A stretch of DNA of 26,631 bases, taken from Bacteroidetes bacterium UBA3022. Lineage in GTDB: Bacteria > Bacteroidota > Bacteroidia > Chitinophagales > BACL12. The stretch is taken from assembly GCA_002346225.1 (NCBI GenBank), contig DDYY01000024.1, positions 1 through 26,631 on the forward strand. Direction: 5' to 3'. Positions 15,261 to 22,194 of this stretch are shown piece after piece. The notes beneath the pieces were generated by a model that saw only the letters and a list, made by a program, of their open reading frames with translations, was not told where the DNA came from and ran no database searches. Position numbers and translations under genes: made by a program. The stretch's first letter is position 1. Every line of letters begins with the position of its first letter.

Positions 15261-16572
15261 AAGTCTTCTTTTTGTCTAATAATGGAAGTGCTTCAGCAGC
15301 CACAAAAATACTGCCGCAAATTAATATCAGCCCTGCTGTGCCCACATCTGTTATCGCCTGCTGAACGGCATTATCAACAGAACCACAGATAACGGCGCTA
15401 AGTTCAGCATGTTGAAATGCCTGTGCAAGTTGATCTACCTGCATACCTCTTGGTATATCCGGGCGACAAAGAAAGTAGCTGGCATGTCGGGGCAACAAGG
15501 GCAATAAAGGCGTAACATCCTTATCCTGAACCGCACCAAACACCACATGAACCTGTTCGAAAGTATCGGGTTCAACAGCCTCCATCAAAGCGGCAATGCC
15601 GTCCTTATTATGCGCACAATCAACAACGAGCAGGGGCGATGTACCCAGCACTTCCATGCGACCTCTGAATCCGGTAAGCAGATGTACATGCGCTATCCCT
15701 TGCGAAAGGGCATCATCGCTCACCGGCCATTCGTGCTGCAGCAATTTCAATGTCGCCAGCACTGTGTTGATATTCGCATGCTGAAACTTACCCCATAGTG
15801 ATGAGGAGAGTTCATGCACCTGTTCATCAAGCCAGCTGGTATAGGCTATTTTAAGCTGCCCCGGATCCTGACTGACAACATCGATGGATACCAACTCACG
15901 GGCATAAAACAAGGACGTATCCTCTGATGCTGCCTTTTGTCTGAACACCTGCTCCACATCGCTTTGATATTCTCCAATTACTACCGGTATTCCACTTTTG
16001 ATGATACCCGCTTTTTCGCCTGCAATTTGCGGCAGGGTATCACCCAGTAAAGCCATATGGTCCCAACCGATATTGGTAATGACGCTAATAACAGGTTGAA
16101 TGATATTGGTAGAATCCAGCCGACCTCCCAAGCCTGTTTCTATGATACAGATGTCGCATTGCTTTTCCCGAAAGTAAGCGAATGCCATAGCAACGGTAAT
16201 CTCAAAAAAAGATGGCTGTATGGATTTGATTTGATCCTTCCAGGTGTCTACAAAATCTACAACGAATACTTCTGAGCATGGCACTCCATCCACCCTGATG
16301 CGCCCTCTGAAATCTATCAAGTGGGGGGAGGTGTACAGTCCTGTTTTTCTTCCGGATGCTGTCATGACAGCCGACAGCATATTCGCCACTGAACCCTTAC
16401 CATTGGTTCCTGCAATATGTATGCATGTAAGCTGATCCTGCGGATTGCCCAAAGCTTCACATAATGCTATGGTATTGGTGAGATCTTTTTTGATAGCTGC
16501 AGGACCAATCCGCTGGAACATCGGAAGCTGATCATACAGATATTGAAGTGTTTCAGAATAATTCACATGCAA
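15250..16572 (-). CDS. folC: Bifunctional folylpolyglutamate synthase/dihydrofolate synthase
   Basis: FolC is a cytoplasmic Mur-ligase-type ATP-dependent enzyme that adds glutamate to dihydropteroate and to folates. It is 440 residues long, as expected. The ATP P-loop is IHIAGTNGKGSVANML (about residues 51-66). ETGLGGRLDSTNII is the conserved family segment, ITNIGWDHMALLGDTL follows, and GEKAGIIK contains the lysine usually carbamylated for magnesium binding. The C-terminal Mur domain includes VVDCAHNKDGI (about 317-325). The gene begins 33 bp after the tonB stop and overlaps the thioredoxin-like gene by 11 bp. Adjacency of folC to exbBD-tonB is, to my recollection, frequent in Bacteroidota; there is no obvious biochemical link, so shared transcription may be the reason. 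Confidence 0.95.
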   Translation of the reverse strand: MHVNYSETLQYLYDQLPMFQRIGPAAIKKDLTNTIALCEALGNPQDQLTCIHIAGTNGKGSVANMLSAVMTASGRKTGLYTSPHLIDFRGRIRVDGVPCSEVFVVDFVDTWKDQIKSIQPSFFEITVAMAFAYFREKQCDICIIETGLGGRLDSTNIIQPVISVITNIGWDHMALLGDTLPQIAGEKAGIIKSGIPVVIGEYQSDVEQVFRQKAASEDTSLFYARELVSIDVVSQDPGQLKIAYTSWLDEQVHELSSSLWGKFQHANINTVLATLKLLQHEWPVSDDALSQGIAHVHLLTGFRGRMEVLGTSPLLVVDCAHNKDGIAALMEAVEPDTFEQVHVVFGAVQDKDVTPLLPLLPRHASYFLCRPDIPRGMQVDQLAQAFQHAELSAVICGSVDNAVQQAITDVGTAGLILICGSIFVAAEALPLLDKKKTYEE

Positions 16573-16605
16573 AAGTAATACTACCCGCCATCTGTTGTGG
16601 CCCGT

Positions 16606-17394
16606 TTACTTCAGGGTGTAGCGAATAGTGAGTGTACCCGTTTGTGCATCGGGCGCTTCTGCCGTGCTATTGAAAAGCTTTTTACCTTTTACAGAACGTA
16701 TAGCATCGTTGATGACGGCCTGCTCCACAATAGTGGAACCCTTTCTTTCGTAGGTAGCAGAAGTAACCACTCCGTTTCTGTTCACCGTGATGCGCAGGAC
16801 TACCGTTCCTGACTCAGGTGGTGTGCCGGAAATAATGGGTTTACTGACCAGACTGCGACCACTGAGGTCATAACCAAAGCCGTTGGAGCCATCATCGCCC
16901 ATGCCGCTGCCTTTTCCGGGAAAGCCATTGGGATTTCCATCGGGATTTCCCTGATTGCCTTTATCACCGCTATTGCCATCGCTGGAACTGTTGCTGTCAA
17001 ATTTGTACTTGTTGGGATCGAATGTCTGGCCTTTATCAATGACAGGTTCCGGATCCTTGACAGTTTCCTTTTCCGCGGTAGTTTTCTGATTTTCCTTTTT
17101 CTTAGGCTTGTCTGGTAGGGCTACCGTCTTTTCAATATCCTGTGTCTGCACTATCTGTTCTGCCGGTTGCTTGATGGCTGGAGAAGGAGCTTGCGCCTGA
17201 CTGGAGGATTCTACCTTTCCGGTTCCTGTTTCATTAAAGCCAAAATCAATCAACAACCCCTCGGGCTCCAGTGGAGGATTGGGGGGACTAAACGCAAAAA
17301 GGAAAAGTAATACCAACACTACAGCGGCAAAAGCCACCGTAATGACCGCACTGTTGCGTTTCGCCTTTTTTTCATATTGATATTCCATGGCCAT
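16606..17394 (-). CDS. tonB: TonB-family energy transducer
   Basis: The 262-residue protein transmits proton-motive force from ExbB-ExbD to outer-membrane receptors. One transmembrane helix lies at about residues 16-36 (VTVAFAAVVLVLLFLFAF). A Pro/Lys/Glu-rich spacer follows (about 65-115), then a Gly/Asn/Asp-rich stretch (about 125-175; GNQGNPDGNPNGFPGKGSG), which is likely a flexible periplasm-spanning region. The C-terminal TonB-like domain is at about 190-262 (TVVLRITVNRNGVVTSATYE and RKGSTIVEQAVINDAIRSVK, ending GTLTIRYTLK). The start is MAMEYQYEKKAKRNS at 17394; a second ATG two codons later is equally plausible. It lies 40 bp after exbD. The N/G-rich linker differs from the classical Pro-rich one but is common in this phylum. 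Confidence 0.88.
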   Translation of the reverse strand: MAMEYQYEKKAKRNSAVITVAFAAVVLVLLFLFAFSPPNPPLEPEGLLIDFGFNETGTGKVESSSQAQAPSPAIKQPAEQIVQTQDIEKTVALPDKPKKKENQKTTAEKETVKDPEPVIDKGQTFDPNKYKFDSNSSSDGNSGDKGNQGNPDGNPNGFPGKGSGMGDDGSNGFGYDLSGRSLVSKPIISGTPPESGTVVLRITVNRNGVVTSATYERKGSTIVEQAVINDAIRSVKGKKLFNSTAEAPDAQTGTLTIRYTLK

Positions 17395-17434
17395 GTGCTT
17401 TATGAATTAGATGCAGCTGCAAGCAAATTCCATA

Positions 17435-17833
17435 TTACTTTTTTTCCGGGGTGGTTGCAAGTACCACCTTGATCTTTAAATTGTTGGCAATATTCAGGAC
17501 TTTGACAACCTCGTCGATAGGCACTGTTTTGTCTGCATACAATACAATACCTTCATCCTTCCTGCCTTCCAGATTCGCTGTCAGCACCGCTTCCAGATTT
17601 TCTTCTGCCACTTCGCGGGTATTGACAAAGAAATTAAGATTGCGGTCTATACTTACAGCCAGCGTTTCCGAAGCCTGTGCCTGGGTATTACTGTTGGGCA
17701 GCAACATGGGAATGGCATTAGGCGCCACTAAGGTGGATGTCAAAAGAAAAAATATGAGCAGCAGGAATATGATATCCGTTAAGGAAGACATATTGAAATC
17801 TGCGCGTCGTTGATTTCTGGATTTTAATGCCAT
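17435..17833 (-). CDS. exbD: ExbD/TolR-family biopolymer transport protein
   Basis: The 132-residue inner-membrane protein has a short cytoplasmic N-terminus (MALKSRNQRRADFNMSS), one transmembrane helix at about 20-38 and a periplasmic domain. D20 in SSLTDIIFLLLIFFLLTS is the essential proton-carrying aspartate of the family. The periplasmic part shows the typical VAPNAIPMLLPNS linker, AVSIDRNLNFFVNT and GIVLYADKTVPIDEVVKVLNIA. It pairs with ExbB in a proton channel that powers TonB. The start codon shares one base with the exbB stop (TAATG), so translation is coupled. Only one ExbD copy is present; many Bacteroidota have two in tandem. TolR is the alternative name, but the adjacent tonB favours ExbD. 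Confidence 0.93.
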   Translation of the reverse strand: MALKSRNQRRADFNMSSLTDIIFLLLIFFLLTSTLVAPNAIPMLLPNSNTQAQASETLAVSIDRNLNFFVNTREVAEENLEAVLTANLEGRKDEGIVLYADKTVPIDEVVKVLNIANNLKIKVVLATTPEKK

Positions 17834-18522
17834 TATGCCGGTTCTTGTAAGAGGTCCATGAATTCTACAGTGGTGGCTTCCATTTTGTAAATCACTTTCT
17901 CTACCAGAGAAAGGAGTGAATTGTAGGCGAGGTTGGCAAGAATACCGACCACCAATCCTGCAACGGTGGTTACCATCGCCTCATAAATACCTGAAGAAAG
18001 CAGCTTGGGACTAATCTGGTCGCTCACACTCATATCGTAGAAAGCGCGAATCATACCTGTAACGGTACCCAGGAAACCCAGCATCGGTCCGACCCCGGCA
18101 ATCATAGCAATGACTGCAAGATTTTTCTCCATGCGGTATAATTCCAGTTTACCGACATTCTCCACAGCCACTTCAATATTCTTGAGGGGAGTGCCTATGC
18201 GCATGATACCTTTTTCAATCATCCTTGCATAAGGAGTTTCGGTGTTCTTACATAACATCTTAGCTGCATCTATATTTCCATTGGAAATGTAATCGCGGAT
18301 ATTCAGCATAAAGTTCTTATCGCCACGCGTTGCCTTGCTGATGGTAAAGAACCTTTCAAAATAGACGAAAACAGTGGTCAGCAACAACAAGGCTATGGGA
18401 ATCATAATGAGTCCACCTTTCATCACCAGACTGATCAGCGAAAGCTTCTCTGCGGGTTCTGCTTCCAGGTCGGCGATGGAAGGGATGGTGTCGGCTGTAA
18501 TTTGCAGCAAGGTAAGGTACAT
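17833..18522 (-). CDS. exbB: MotA/TolQ/ExbB proton-channel protein
   Basis: The 229-residue protein forms the multimeric channel that, with ExbD, harnesses proton flow for TonB. Transmembrane helices lie at about 34-55 (LIMIPIALLLLTTVFVYF), 135-160 (LAVIAMIAGVGPMLGFLGTV) and 180-206 (EAMVTTVAGLVVGILANLAY). The cytoplasmic region between helices 1 and 2 is typical, and GFLGTVTGMIRAF is the family signature. The conserved threonine pair in TM3 (MVTTVAG) is present. The start ATG at 18522 is preceded by a -7 match at 18561-18568 and about 33 nt of leader without a Shine-Dalgarno sequence. This is the first gene of the exbB-exbD-tonB-folC-thioredoxin-msrB operon. Confidence 0.93.
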   Translation of the reverse strand: MYLTLLQITADTIPSIADLEAEPAEKLSLISLVMKGGLIMIPIALLLLTTVFVYFERFFTISKATRGDKNFMLNIRDYISNGNIDAAKMLCKNTETPYARMIEKGIMRIGTPLKNIEVAVENVGKLELYRMEKNLAVIAMIAGVGPMLGFLGTVTGMIRAFYDMSVSDQISPKLLSSGIYEAMVTTVAGLVVGILANLAYNSLLSLVEKVIYKMEATTVEFMDLLQEPA

Positions 18523-18560
18523 ATGACTGTTTTAGTTGGTTATACAAATGGTACGCTGAA

Positions 18561-18568
18561 CAAAAGTA
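18561..18568 (-). promoter_or_regulatory. Putative -7 promoter element for the exbB operon
   Basis: On the minus strand it reads TACTTTTG, a full match to TAnnTTTG. The exbB start is 38 bp downstream. No TTG/TTTG lies at the usual -33 position; instead the AAGTGCA dyad (18572-18592) occupies that region. Confidence 0.5.
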
Positions 18569-18571
18569 GCA

Positions 18572-18592
18572 AAGTGCATTGCCCGTGCACTT
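18572..18592. promoter_or_regulatory. Inverted repeat AAGTGCA-N7-TGCACTT at the exbB promoter
   Basis: AAGTGCA (18572-18578) and TGCACTT (18586-18592) are perfect 7-bp arms with a 7-bp spacer. The dyad covers the region immediately upstream of the exbB -7 box, where a -33 box is expected. A transcription-factor operator is the likeliest reading. It does not resemble a classical Fur box. Confidence 0.4.
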
Positions 18593-18607
18593 GAGCTTCT
18601 AACGCTC

Positions 18608-18632
18608 TTGTATACAATTGTATTTTATTGTA
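18608..18632. promoter_or_regulatory. Three TTGTA repeats at exact 10-bp spacing (candidate operator array)
   Basis: TTGTA starts at 18608, 18618 and 18628. The block between the first two is TACAA, the reverse complement, creating overlapping perfect palindromes TTGTATACAA (18608-18617) and TACAATTGTA (18613-18622). Spacing of one helical turn puts all copies on one DNA face. It lies in the shared control region of exbB (-) and the SDR gene (+). Confidence 0.45.
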
Positions 18633-18653
18633 GACGAGTAAAACGTCAATTAT

Positions 18654-18661
18654 TAACTTTA
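18654..18661 (+). promoter_or_regulatory. Putative -7 promoter element for the SDR gene
   Basis: TAACTTTA matches TAnnTTTG except the last base. The TTG at 18628-18630, the last unit of the TTGTA array, is 23 bp upstream and could be its -33 box, which would put the array on top of the promoter. Confidence 0.33.
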
Positions 18662-18683
18662 AGAGCAAAAGACAAATTCAGCA

Positions 18684-19373
18684 ATGGAGAAGATAGTAGT
18701 AACGGGAGCAACGGGAGGATTGGGCAAGGTGGTGGTGGAACATTTACTGAATAACCAATATAAGGTCATTGCCATCATCAGAAAGCAGGAAGATGCAGCC
18801 AGACTGGAACCGCTTACAGATAATGCAGCCCTGTCATGGGCAGTAGCAGAACTCACCGACAGTACTGCAGTAGAGCGGATCGCGAAGGAGCATCATGATA
18901 CTTTTGGTATTGTGCATCTCGCAGGCGGTTTTGCTGCCGCTGAAAAGCTGGGATCCACTAGTACTGACGATTACATGCGGATGCTGCGAATAAATGTCGA
19001 TACCACCTTCACAGTGCTGCAGCAATTTATGCCGGTGCTTTTACGCAACCAAAGAGGCAGTATTGTTACCATCGGTGCCCGGGCTGCTGTTGAACCTAAT
19101 GGCTCCAATGCCGCCTATGCCGCTGCCAAAGCGGCTTTACTCCAGCTCACCCGGAATGCTGCGAAAGAAGGAATAGGTCATGGTGTGAGGGCGAATGCTA
19201 TACTACCGGGCATCATCCGAACCGAGGCGAATATGGAATGGGGGAGTGCCGCTCAAATGGAAAAATGGACAAGCCCTGCATCAATTGCCGCTGTTATTAG
19301 TTTCCTGCTTTCGGAAAATGGCGCCGGTATCAATGACACTTTTATCAAAATGTACGGCGATCTGGCTGACTAA
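18684..19373 (+). CDS. Short-chain dehydrogenase/reductase (SDR) with atypical active site
   Basis: The 229-residue protein has a Rossmann fold. The NAD(P)-binding motif is TGATGGLG (residues 7-14), the central HLAGGFAA replaces the usual NNAG-type segment, and RINVDTTFTVLQQ is the conserved helix. The catalytic Tyr/Lys pair is Y144 and K148 (NAAYAAAKAALLQ). The serine normally found 13 residues before the Tyr is Ala (GARAAVEPNGS), a pattern I associate with dihydropteridine-reductase-like SDRs. So the substrate may not be a simple alcohol/ketone; the reaction is unassigned. No membrane segment or signal is present, so it is cytoplasmic. It is divergent from exbB across a 161-bp control region. 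Its last 4 bases overlap the end of the convergent glycosylase gene. Confidence 0.87.
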   Translation: MEKIVVTGATGGLGKVVVEHLLNNQYKVIAIIRKQEDAARLEPLTDNAALSWAVAELTDSTAVERIAKEHHDTFGIVHLAGGFAAAEKLGSTSTDDYMRMLRINVDTTFTVLQQFMPVLLRNQRGSIVTIGARAAVEPNGSNAAYAAAKAALLQLTRNAAKEGIGHGVRANAILPGIIRTEANMEWGSAAQMEKWTSPASIAAVISFLLSENGAGINDTFIKMYGDLAD

Positions 19374-19963
19374 GCATCTCTCCAGCGCCAGAGGTACATG
19401 CAGGCATAGGTGCGATAGGGAGACCAGTGTCGTGCTTTTTCAGTCATTTTCCGGCGCATATCGGCAGGGCTGGCTTTTCTAAAGGAGAACAAATCCTGCA
19501 TGGCCAGTCTGATGCCCAGGTCATCTGATGCAAAAACATCGGGCCTCCCCAGACTAAACATTAATAACATTTCGGCCGTCCACCTGCCCACACCATTGAT
19601 TTGTATGAGGTACCGGATAACTCCTTCATCATCCATTTGTTGCAAGGTAGTAAAACGCATGTCCTGCTGCATGGCAAAATCCGCCACAGATTTAATATAC
19701 GTTGTTTTAGCATGTGATAGCCCGATACTTTTGAGCGTATCGAAGGGAATTGCAGCTATCGCGGCCGGTGTTGGATGCGCTCCCAGCATTGCATCCAGCC
19801 GTTGGCGCAAGGTTCTGGCAACTGCAGTGGATAACTGCTGACTCATGATGCTGTAGGTCAGGTAAAGCCAGGGCTCCCTGTTGATGGTCAACTCCAAAGG
19901 GCCTATGGCACGAACCACTTGTCCCAAACGGTCATCAGCAGCAAGGAAGGTGTAAGCGTCCAT
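19370..19963 (-). CDS. AlkA-like DNA-3-methyladenine glycosylase (HhH-GPD family)
   Basis: The 197-residue enzyme is predicted to excise alkylated bases in base-excision repair. The helix-hairpin-helix is INGVGRWTAEMLLMFSLGR (about residues 122-140), and the GPD aspartate follows in DVFASDDLGI, probably D147 by alignment with AlkA's LPDDYLI. YSIMSQQLSTAVARTLRQR matches the conserved QQ(I/L)S..A segment of DNA glycosylases. No iron-sulfur cysteines are present, so it is not MutY/Nth. It lacks the N-terminal beta-domain of E. coli AlkA and is close to the short DNA-3-methyladenine glycosylase 2 family. Convergent with the SDR gene (4-bp overlap) and divergent from the S9 peptidase. Confidence 0.9.
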   Translation of the reverse strand: MDAYTFLAADDRLGQVVRAIGPLELTINREPWLYLTYSIMSQQLSTAVARTLRQRLDAMLGAHPTPAAIAAIPFDTLKSIGLSHAKTTYIKSVADFAMQQDMRFTTLQQMDDEGVIRYLIQINGVGRWTAEMLLMFSLGRPDVFASDDLGIRLAMQDLFSFRKASPADMRRKMTEKARHWSPYRTYACMYLWRWRDA

Positions 19964-19966
19964 GGA

Positions 19967-19984
19967 CTAAATATCGTTATTTAG
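19967..19984. promoter_or_regulatory. Dyad CTAAATA-N4-TATTTAG between glycosylase and peptidase genes
   Basis: CTAAATA (19967-19973), TCGT, TATTTAG (19978-19984) is a perfect 7-bp inverted repeat. It starts 3 bp upstream of the glycosylase start and is centred about 20 bp upstream of the peptidase -7 box, so it could control both genes. AT-rich dyads occur by chance; the role is inference. Confidence 0.35.
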
Positions 19985-19994
19985 CCTGATTGCT

Positions 19995-20002
19995 TACTTT
20001 TG
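19995..20002 (+). promoter_or_regulatory. Putative -7 promoter element for the S9 peptidase gene
   Basis: TACTTTTG is a full match to TAnnTTTG. The ATG at 20018 follows 15 bp later, so the leader would be about 8-12 nt. The expected -33 position is occupied by the dyad at 19967-19984. Confidence 0.45.
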
Positions 20003-20017
20003 AAAGAAAATATCATC

Positions 20018-22051
20018 ATGATAAGAATATTAGTGGTATGCATGGCTTTGATAGCAATCAAACTGCCTGCACAAAATACCATGAGCCCTGAATTGCTCTG
20101 GCAACTGGGCAGAGTAGGGGCGCAAACGGTAAGTCCGGATGGTAATTTCGTCATATACAGTGTCCGCTACTACGATACTGAAAAAAATACATCAGAGAGC
20201 AACCTGTACAGGCAAAATCTGCAGGGAGGCGCGCCCGAGCAAATAACAGATATGCCGGGAACAGAATACCATGTTATGGCACTTCCCAATGGCAAGATGG
20301 GCTTTTTATACAATGGTCAACTTTGGTCGGCAGAATGGGATGGTACGAATGCAACGCAGCTGACCCAGTCAGCAACGGCATTCAGTGATTTACAGTTTTC
20401 TCCGGATGGGAAACGGATACTGATGGACAGGTCGGTGAAGACTGGTACAACAACCCTTGAACAATACCCGGATTTACAGCAAAGCAATGCCTACATCATC
20501 AACGATTTGATGTACCGCCATTGGGATAGCTGGAGCGATGCCAACAGCAATCATATTTTCTATGCCGACTGGCTAAATGGTGCAGCGAGCGAAGCTGTAG
20601 ACATCATGAAAGGCGAACCCTACGATTGTCCTACCATGCCTTTCGGTGGACTGGAGGATGCGGTCTGGTCAAAAGACGGGAATACCATCTACTATGTATG
20701 CAAGAAAAAACAAGGTGTTGCATATGCAATTAGCACCAATACGGACATCTATGCTTATAACCTCACCTCCGGAACAACGCGCAATCTGACGTCAGGGATG
20801 ATGGGCTATGACACCCACCCGGTCATTTCTCCAGATGGTAATTGGATGGCATTTCTCAGCATGGAACGCGATGGCTTTGAGGCCGACAAAAACAGAATCA
20901 TGGTGCAACACCTCACCACTGGTGAGCGGAAAGACCTATCCGGCTTTATAGATGAAACGGTAGAATCCATTACCTGGAGCAAAGACGGCAAAAAGATATG
21001 GTTCATTGCCCCAACAAAAGGCACCAAACAGCTATTTGCTTTTGATTTCGACAGCTATTACCGAGGACTGCGCATCTTTCCCATCCAGCCTGTGAGCTTT
21101 GGGCAGCATGACATCACCGCAATAGTGGCTGAATTGGACGGTGAGTTGCTGGTGACGCGGACAGATATGAATCACGCCACTGAAATTTTCAGATTGAATA
21201 TCGATAATGGTCAGATGCAGGCAGTTACACATGTCAATGACAGTGTATACAACCAATTGAGTCTGGGCAAGGTGGAAAGCCACTGGATTAAGACAACTGA
21301 TGAGAAGGACATGCTGGTCTGGATGATTTACCCGCCCGACTTCGATTCAACCAAGACTTACCCCACCTTGCTGTATTGCCAGGGCGGCCCTCAGGGCGCA
21401 TTAAGTCAGTTTTACAGTTACAGATGGAATTTTCAGCTGATGGCAGCCCAGGGCTACATAGTGGTAGCACCCAACCGAAGAGGTATGCCCGGACATGGTG
21501 TGGCATGGAATGAAGCCATCAGTACCGATTGGGGCGGACAAGCCATCCGCGATTACCTCAGCGCGACCGATTGGGCCAGAACATTGCCCTACGTAGATGG
21601 CAAACGAATGGCGGCCGTGGGAGCCAGCTACGGTGGTTACTCTGTCTATATGCTGGCAGGAGTACACGAAGGCAGATTCGCTTCCTTTATTGCCCACGAT
21701 GGTCTTTTCAACCTTGAAGCTTTCTATGGCACCACAGAAGAGATGTGGTTCGCCAATTGGGATATGGGTGGACCTTTTTGGGAATCCGGCGTACAGGACA
21801 ACAGTTACAAGCTCTTTAATCCAATGCACTATGTGCAGGACTGGGATACGCCCATTCTGATCTATCAGGGAGGAAAGGACTTCCGCACCACCGAAGACCA
21901 GGCTTTTCAGGCCTTTAATGCGGCCCAGCTGAGGGGAATCAAAAGCAGGTTTGTCTATTTTCCTGAAGAAAATCACTGGGTTTTGAGCTGCCACAATGGT
22001 TTGTTGTGGCAAAGAGAGTTCTATCGCTGGCTGGAGGAGACCATGCCGTGA
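20018..22051 (+). CDS. Secreted S9-family (prolyl oligopeptidase/DPP-like) peptidase
   Basis: The 677-residue serine peptidase starts with a signal peptide (MIRILVVCMALIAIKLPAQ). Residues of about 20-410 form a beta-propeller with PD40/TolB-like blades (QTVSPDGNFVIYS, FSPDGKRILMD, VWSKDGNTIYYV, ISPDGNWMAFLS, WSKDGKKIWFIA). The C-terminal alpha/beta-hydrolase carries S537 in GASYGGYS, D621 in YQGGKDFRTTED and H653 in PEENHWVL. It matches the S9C/acylaminoacyl-peptidase and DPP5 type of Bacteroidota, which cleave dipeptides or acylated residues from peptides in the periplasm; the exact specificity is not readable. The ATG at 20018 is chosen over an in-frame TTG at 20000, which falls inside the -7 promoter box. 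It stands alone, upstream of gyrA by 143 bp. Confidence 0.92.
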   Translation: MIRILVVCMALIAIKLPAQNTMSPELLWQLGRVGAQTVSPDGNFVIYSVRYYDTEKNTSESNLYRQNLQGGAPEQITDMPGTEYHVMALPNGKMGFLYNGQLWSAEWDGTNATQLTQSATAFSDLQFSPDGKRILMDRSVKTGTTTLEQYPDLQQSNAYIINDLMYRHWDSWSDANSNHIFYADWLNGAASEAVDIMKGEPYDCPTMPFGGLEDAVWSKDGNTIYYVCKKKQGVAYAISTNTDIYAYNLTSGTTRNLTSGMMGYDTHPVISPDGNWMAFLSMERDGFEADKNRIMVQHLTTGERKDLSGFIDETVESITWSKDGKKIWFIAPTKGTKQLFAFDFDSYYRGLRIFPIQPVSFGQHDITAIVAELDGELLVTRTDMNHATEIFRLNIDNGQMQAVTHVNDSVYNQLSLGKVESHWIKTTDEKDMLVWMIYPPDFDSTKTYPTLLYCQGGPQGALSQFYSYRWNFQLMAAQGYIVVAPNRRGMPGHGVAWNEAISTDWGGQAIRDYLSATDWARTLPYVDGKRMAAVGASYGGYSVYMLAGVHEGRFASFIAHDGLFNLEAFYGTTEEMWFANWDMGGPFWESGVQDNSYKLFNPMHYVQDWDTPILIYQGGKDFRTTEDQAFQAFNAAQLRGIKSRFVYFPEENHWVLSCHNGLLWQREFYRWLEETMP

Positions 22052-22121
22052 TATAAAGTACTGATTTATAATAAGTTACACTTAACACTTTCCTGCTCTA
22101 CACTGTTGAAAACTTAGCACT

Positions 22122-22152
22122 GCCGCGCAGTCATTTCTGCGGGGATTACGGC
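22122..22152 (+). terminator. Possible weak terminator hairpin between the peptidase and gyrA
   Basis: CGCAG (22126-22130) pairs with CTGCG (22137-22141) over a 6-nt loop, and GCCG (22122-22125) can pair with CGGC (22149-22152) across a 7-nt bulge, followed by TATTTTTC. The bulge makes the hairpin imperfect. This is the only candidate terminator in the 143-bp gap. Confidence 0.28.
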
Positions 22153-22162
22153 TATTTTTCAT

Positions 22163-22170
22163 TAAATTTG
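22163..22170 (+). promoter_or_regulatory. Putative -7 promoter element for gyrA
   Basis: TAAATTTG is a full match to TAnnTTTG, 24 bp before the gyrA ATG at 22195. No clear TTTG lies at -33. The leader would be near 20 nt and carries no Shine-Dalgarno sequence. Confidence 0.5.
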
Positions 22171-22194
22171 CACTGCTTTTAGAAGCCCAGAATT

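Noticed and set aside
17413..17420. Palindrome GCAGCTGC between exbD and tonB as a regulatory site
   Set aside because: It is only 8 bp, inside an operon, with no promoter box nearby; easily a chance occurrence.
21401..22012. 203-codon open frame antisense to the S9 peptidase catalytic domain
   Set aside because: It overlaps the Ser-Asp-His region of a well-supported enzyme and has no domain pattern of its own.
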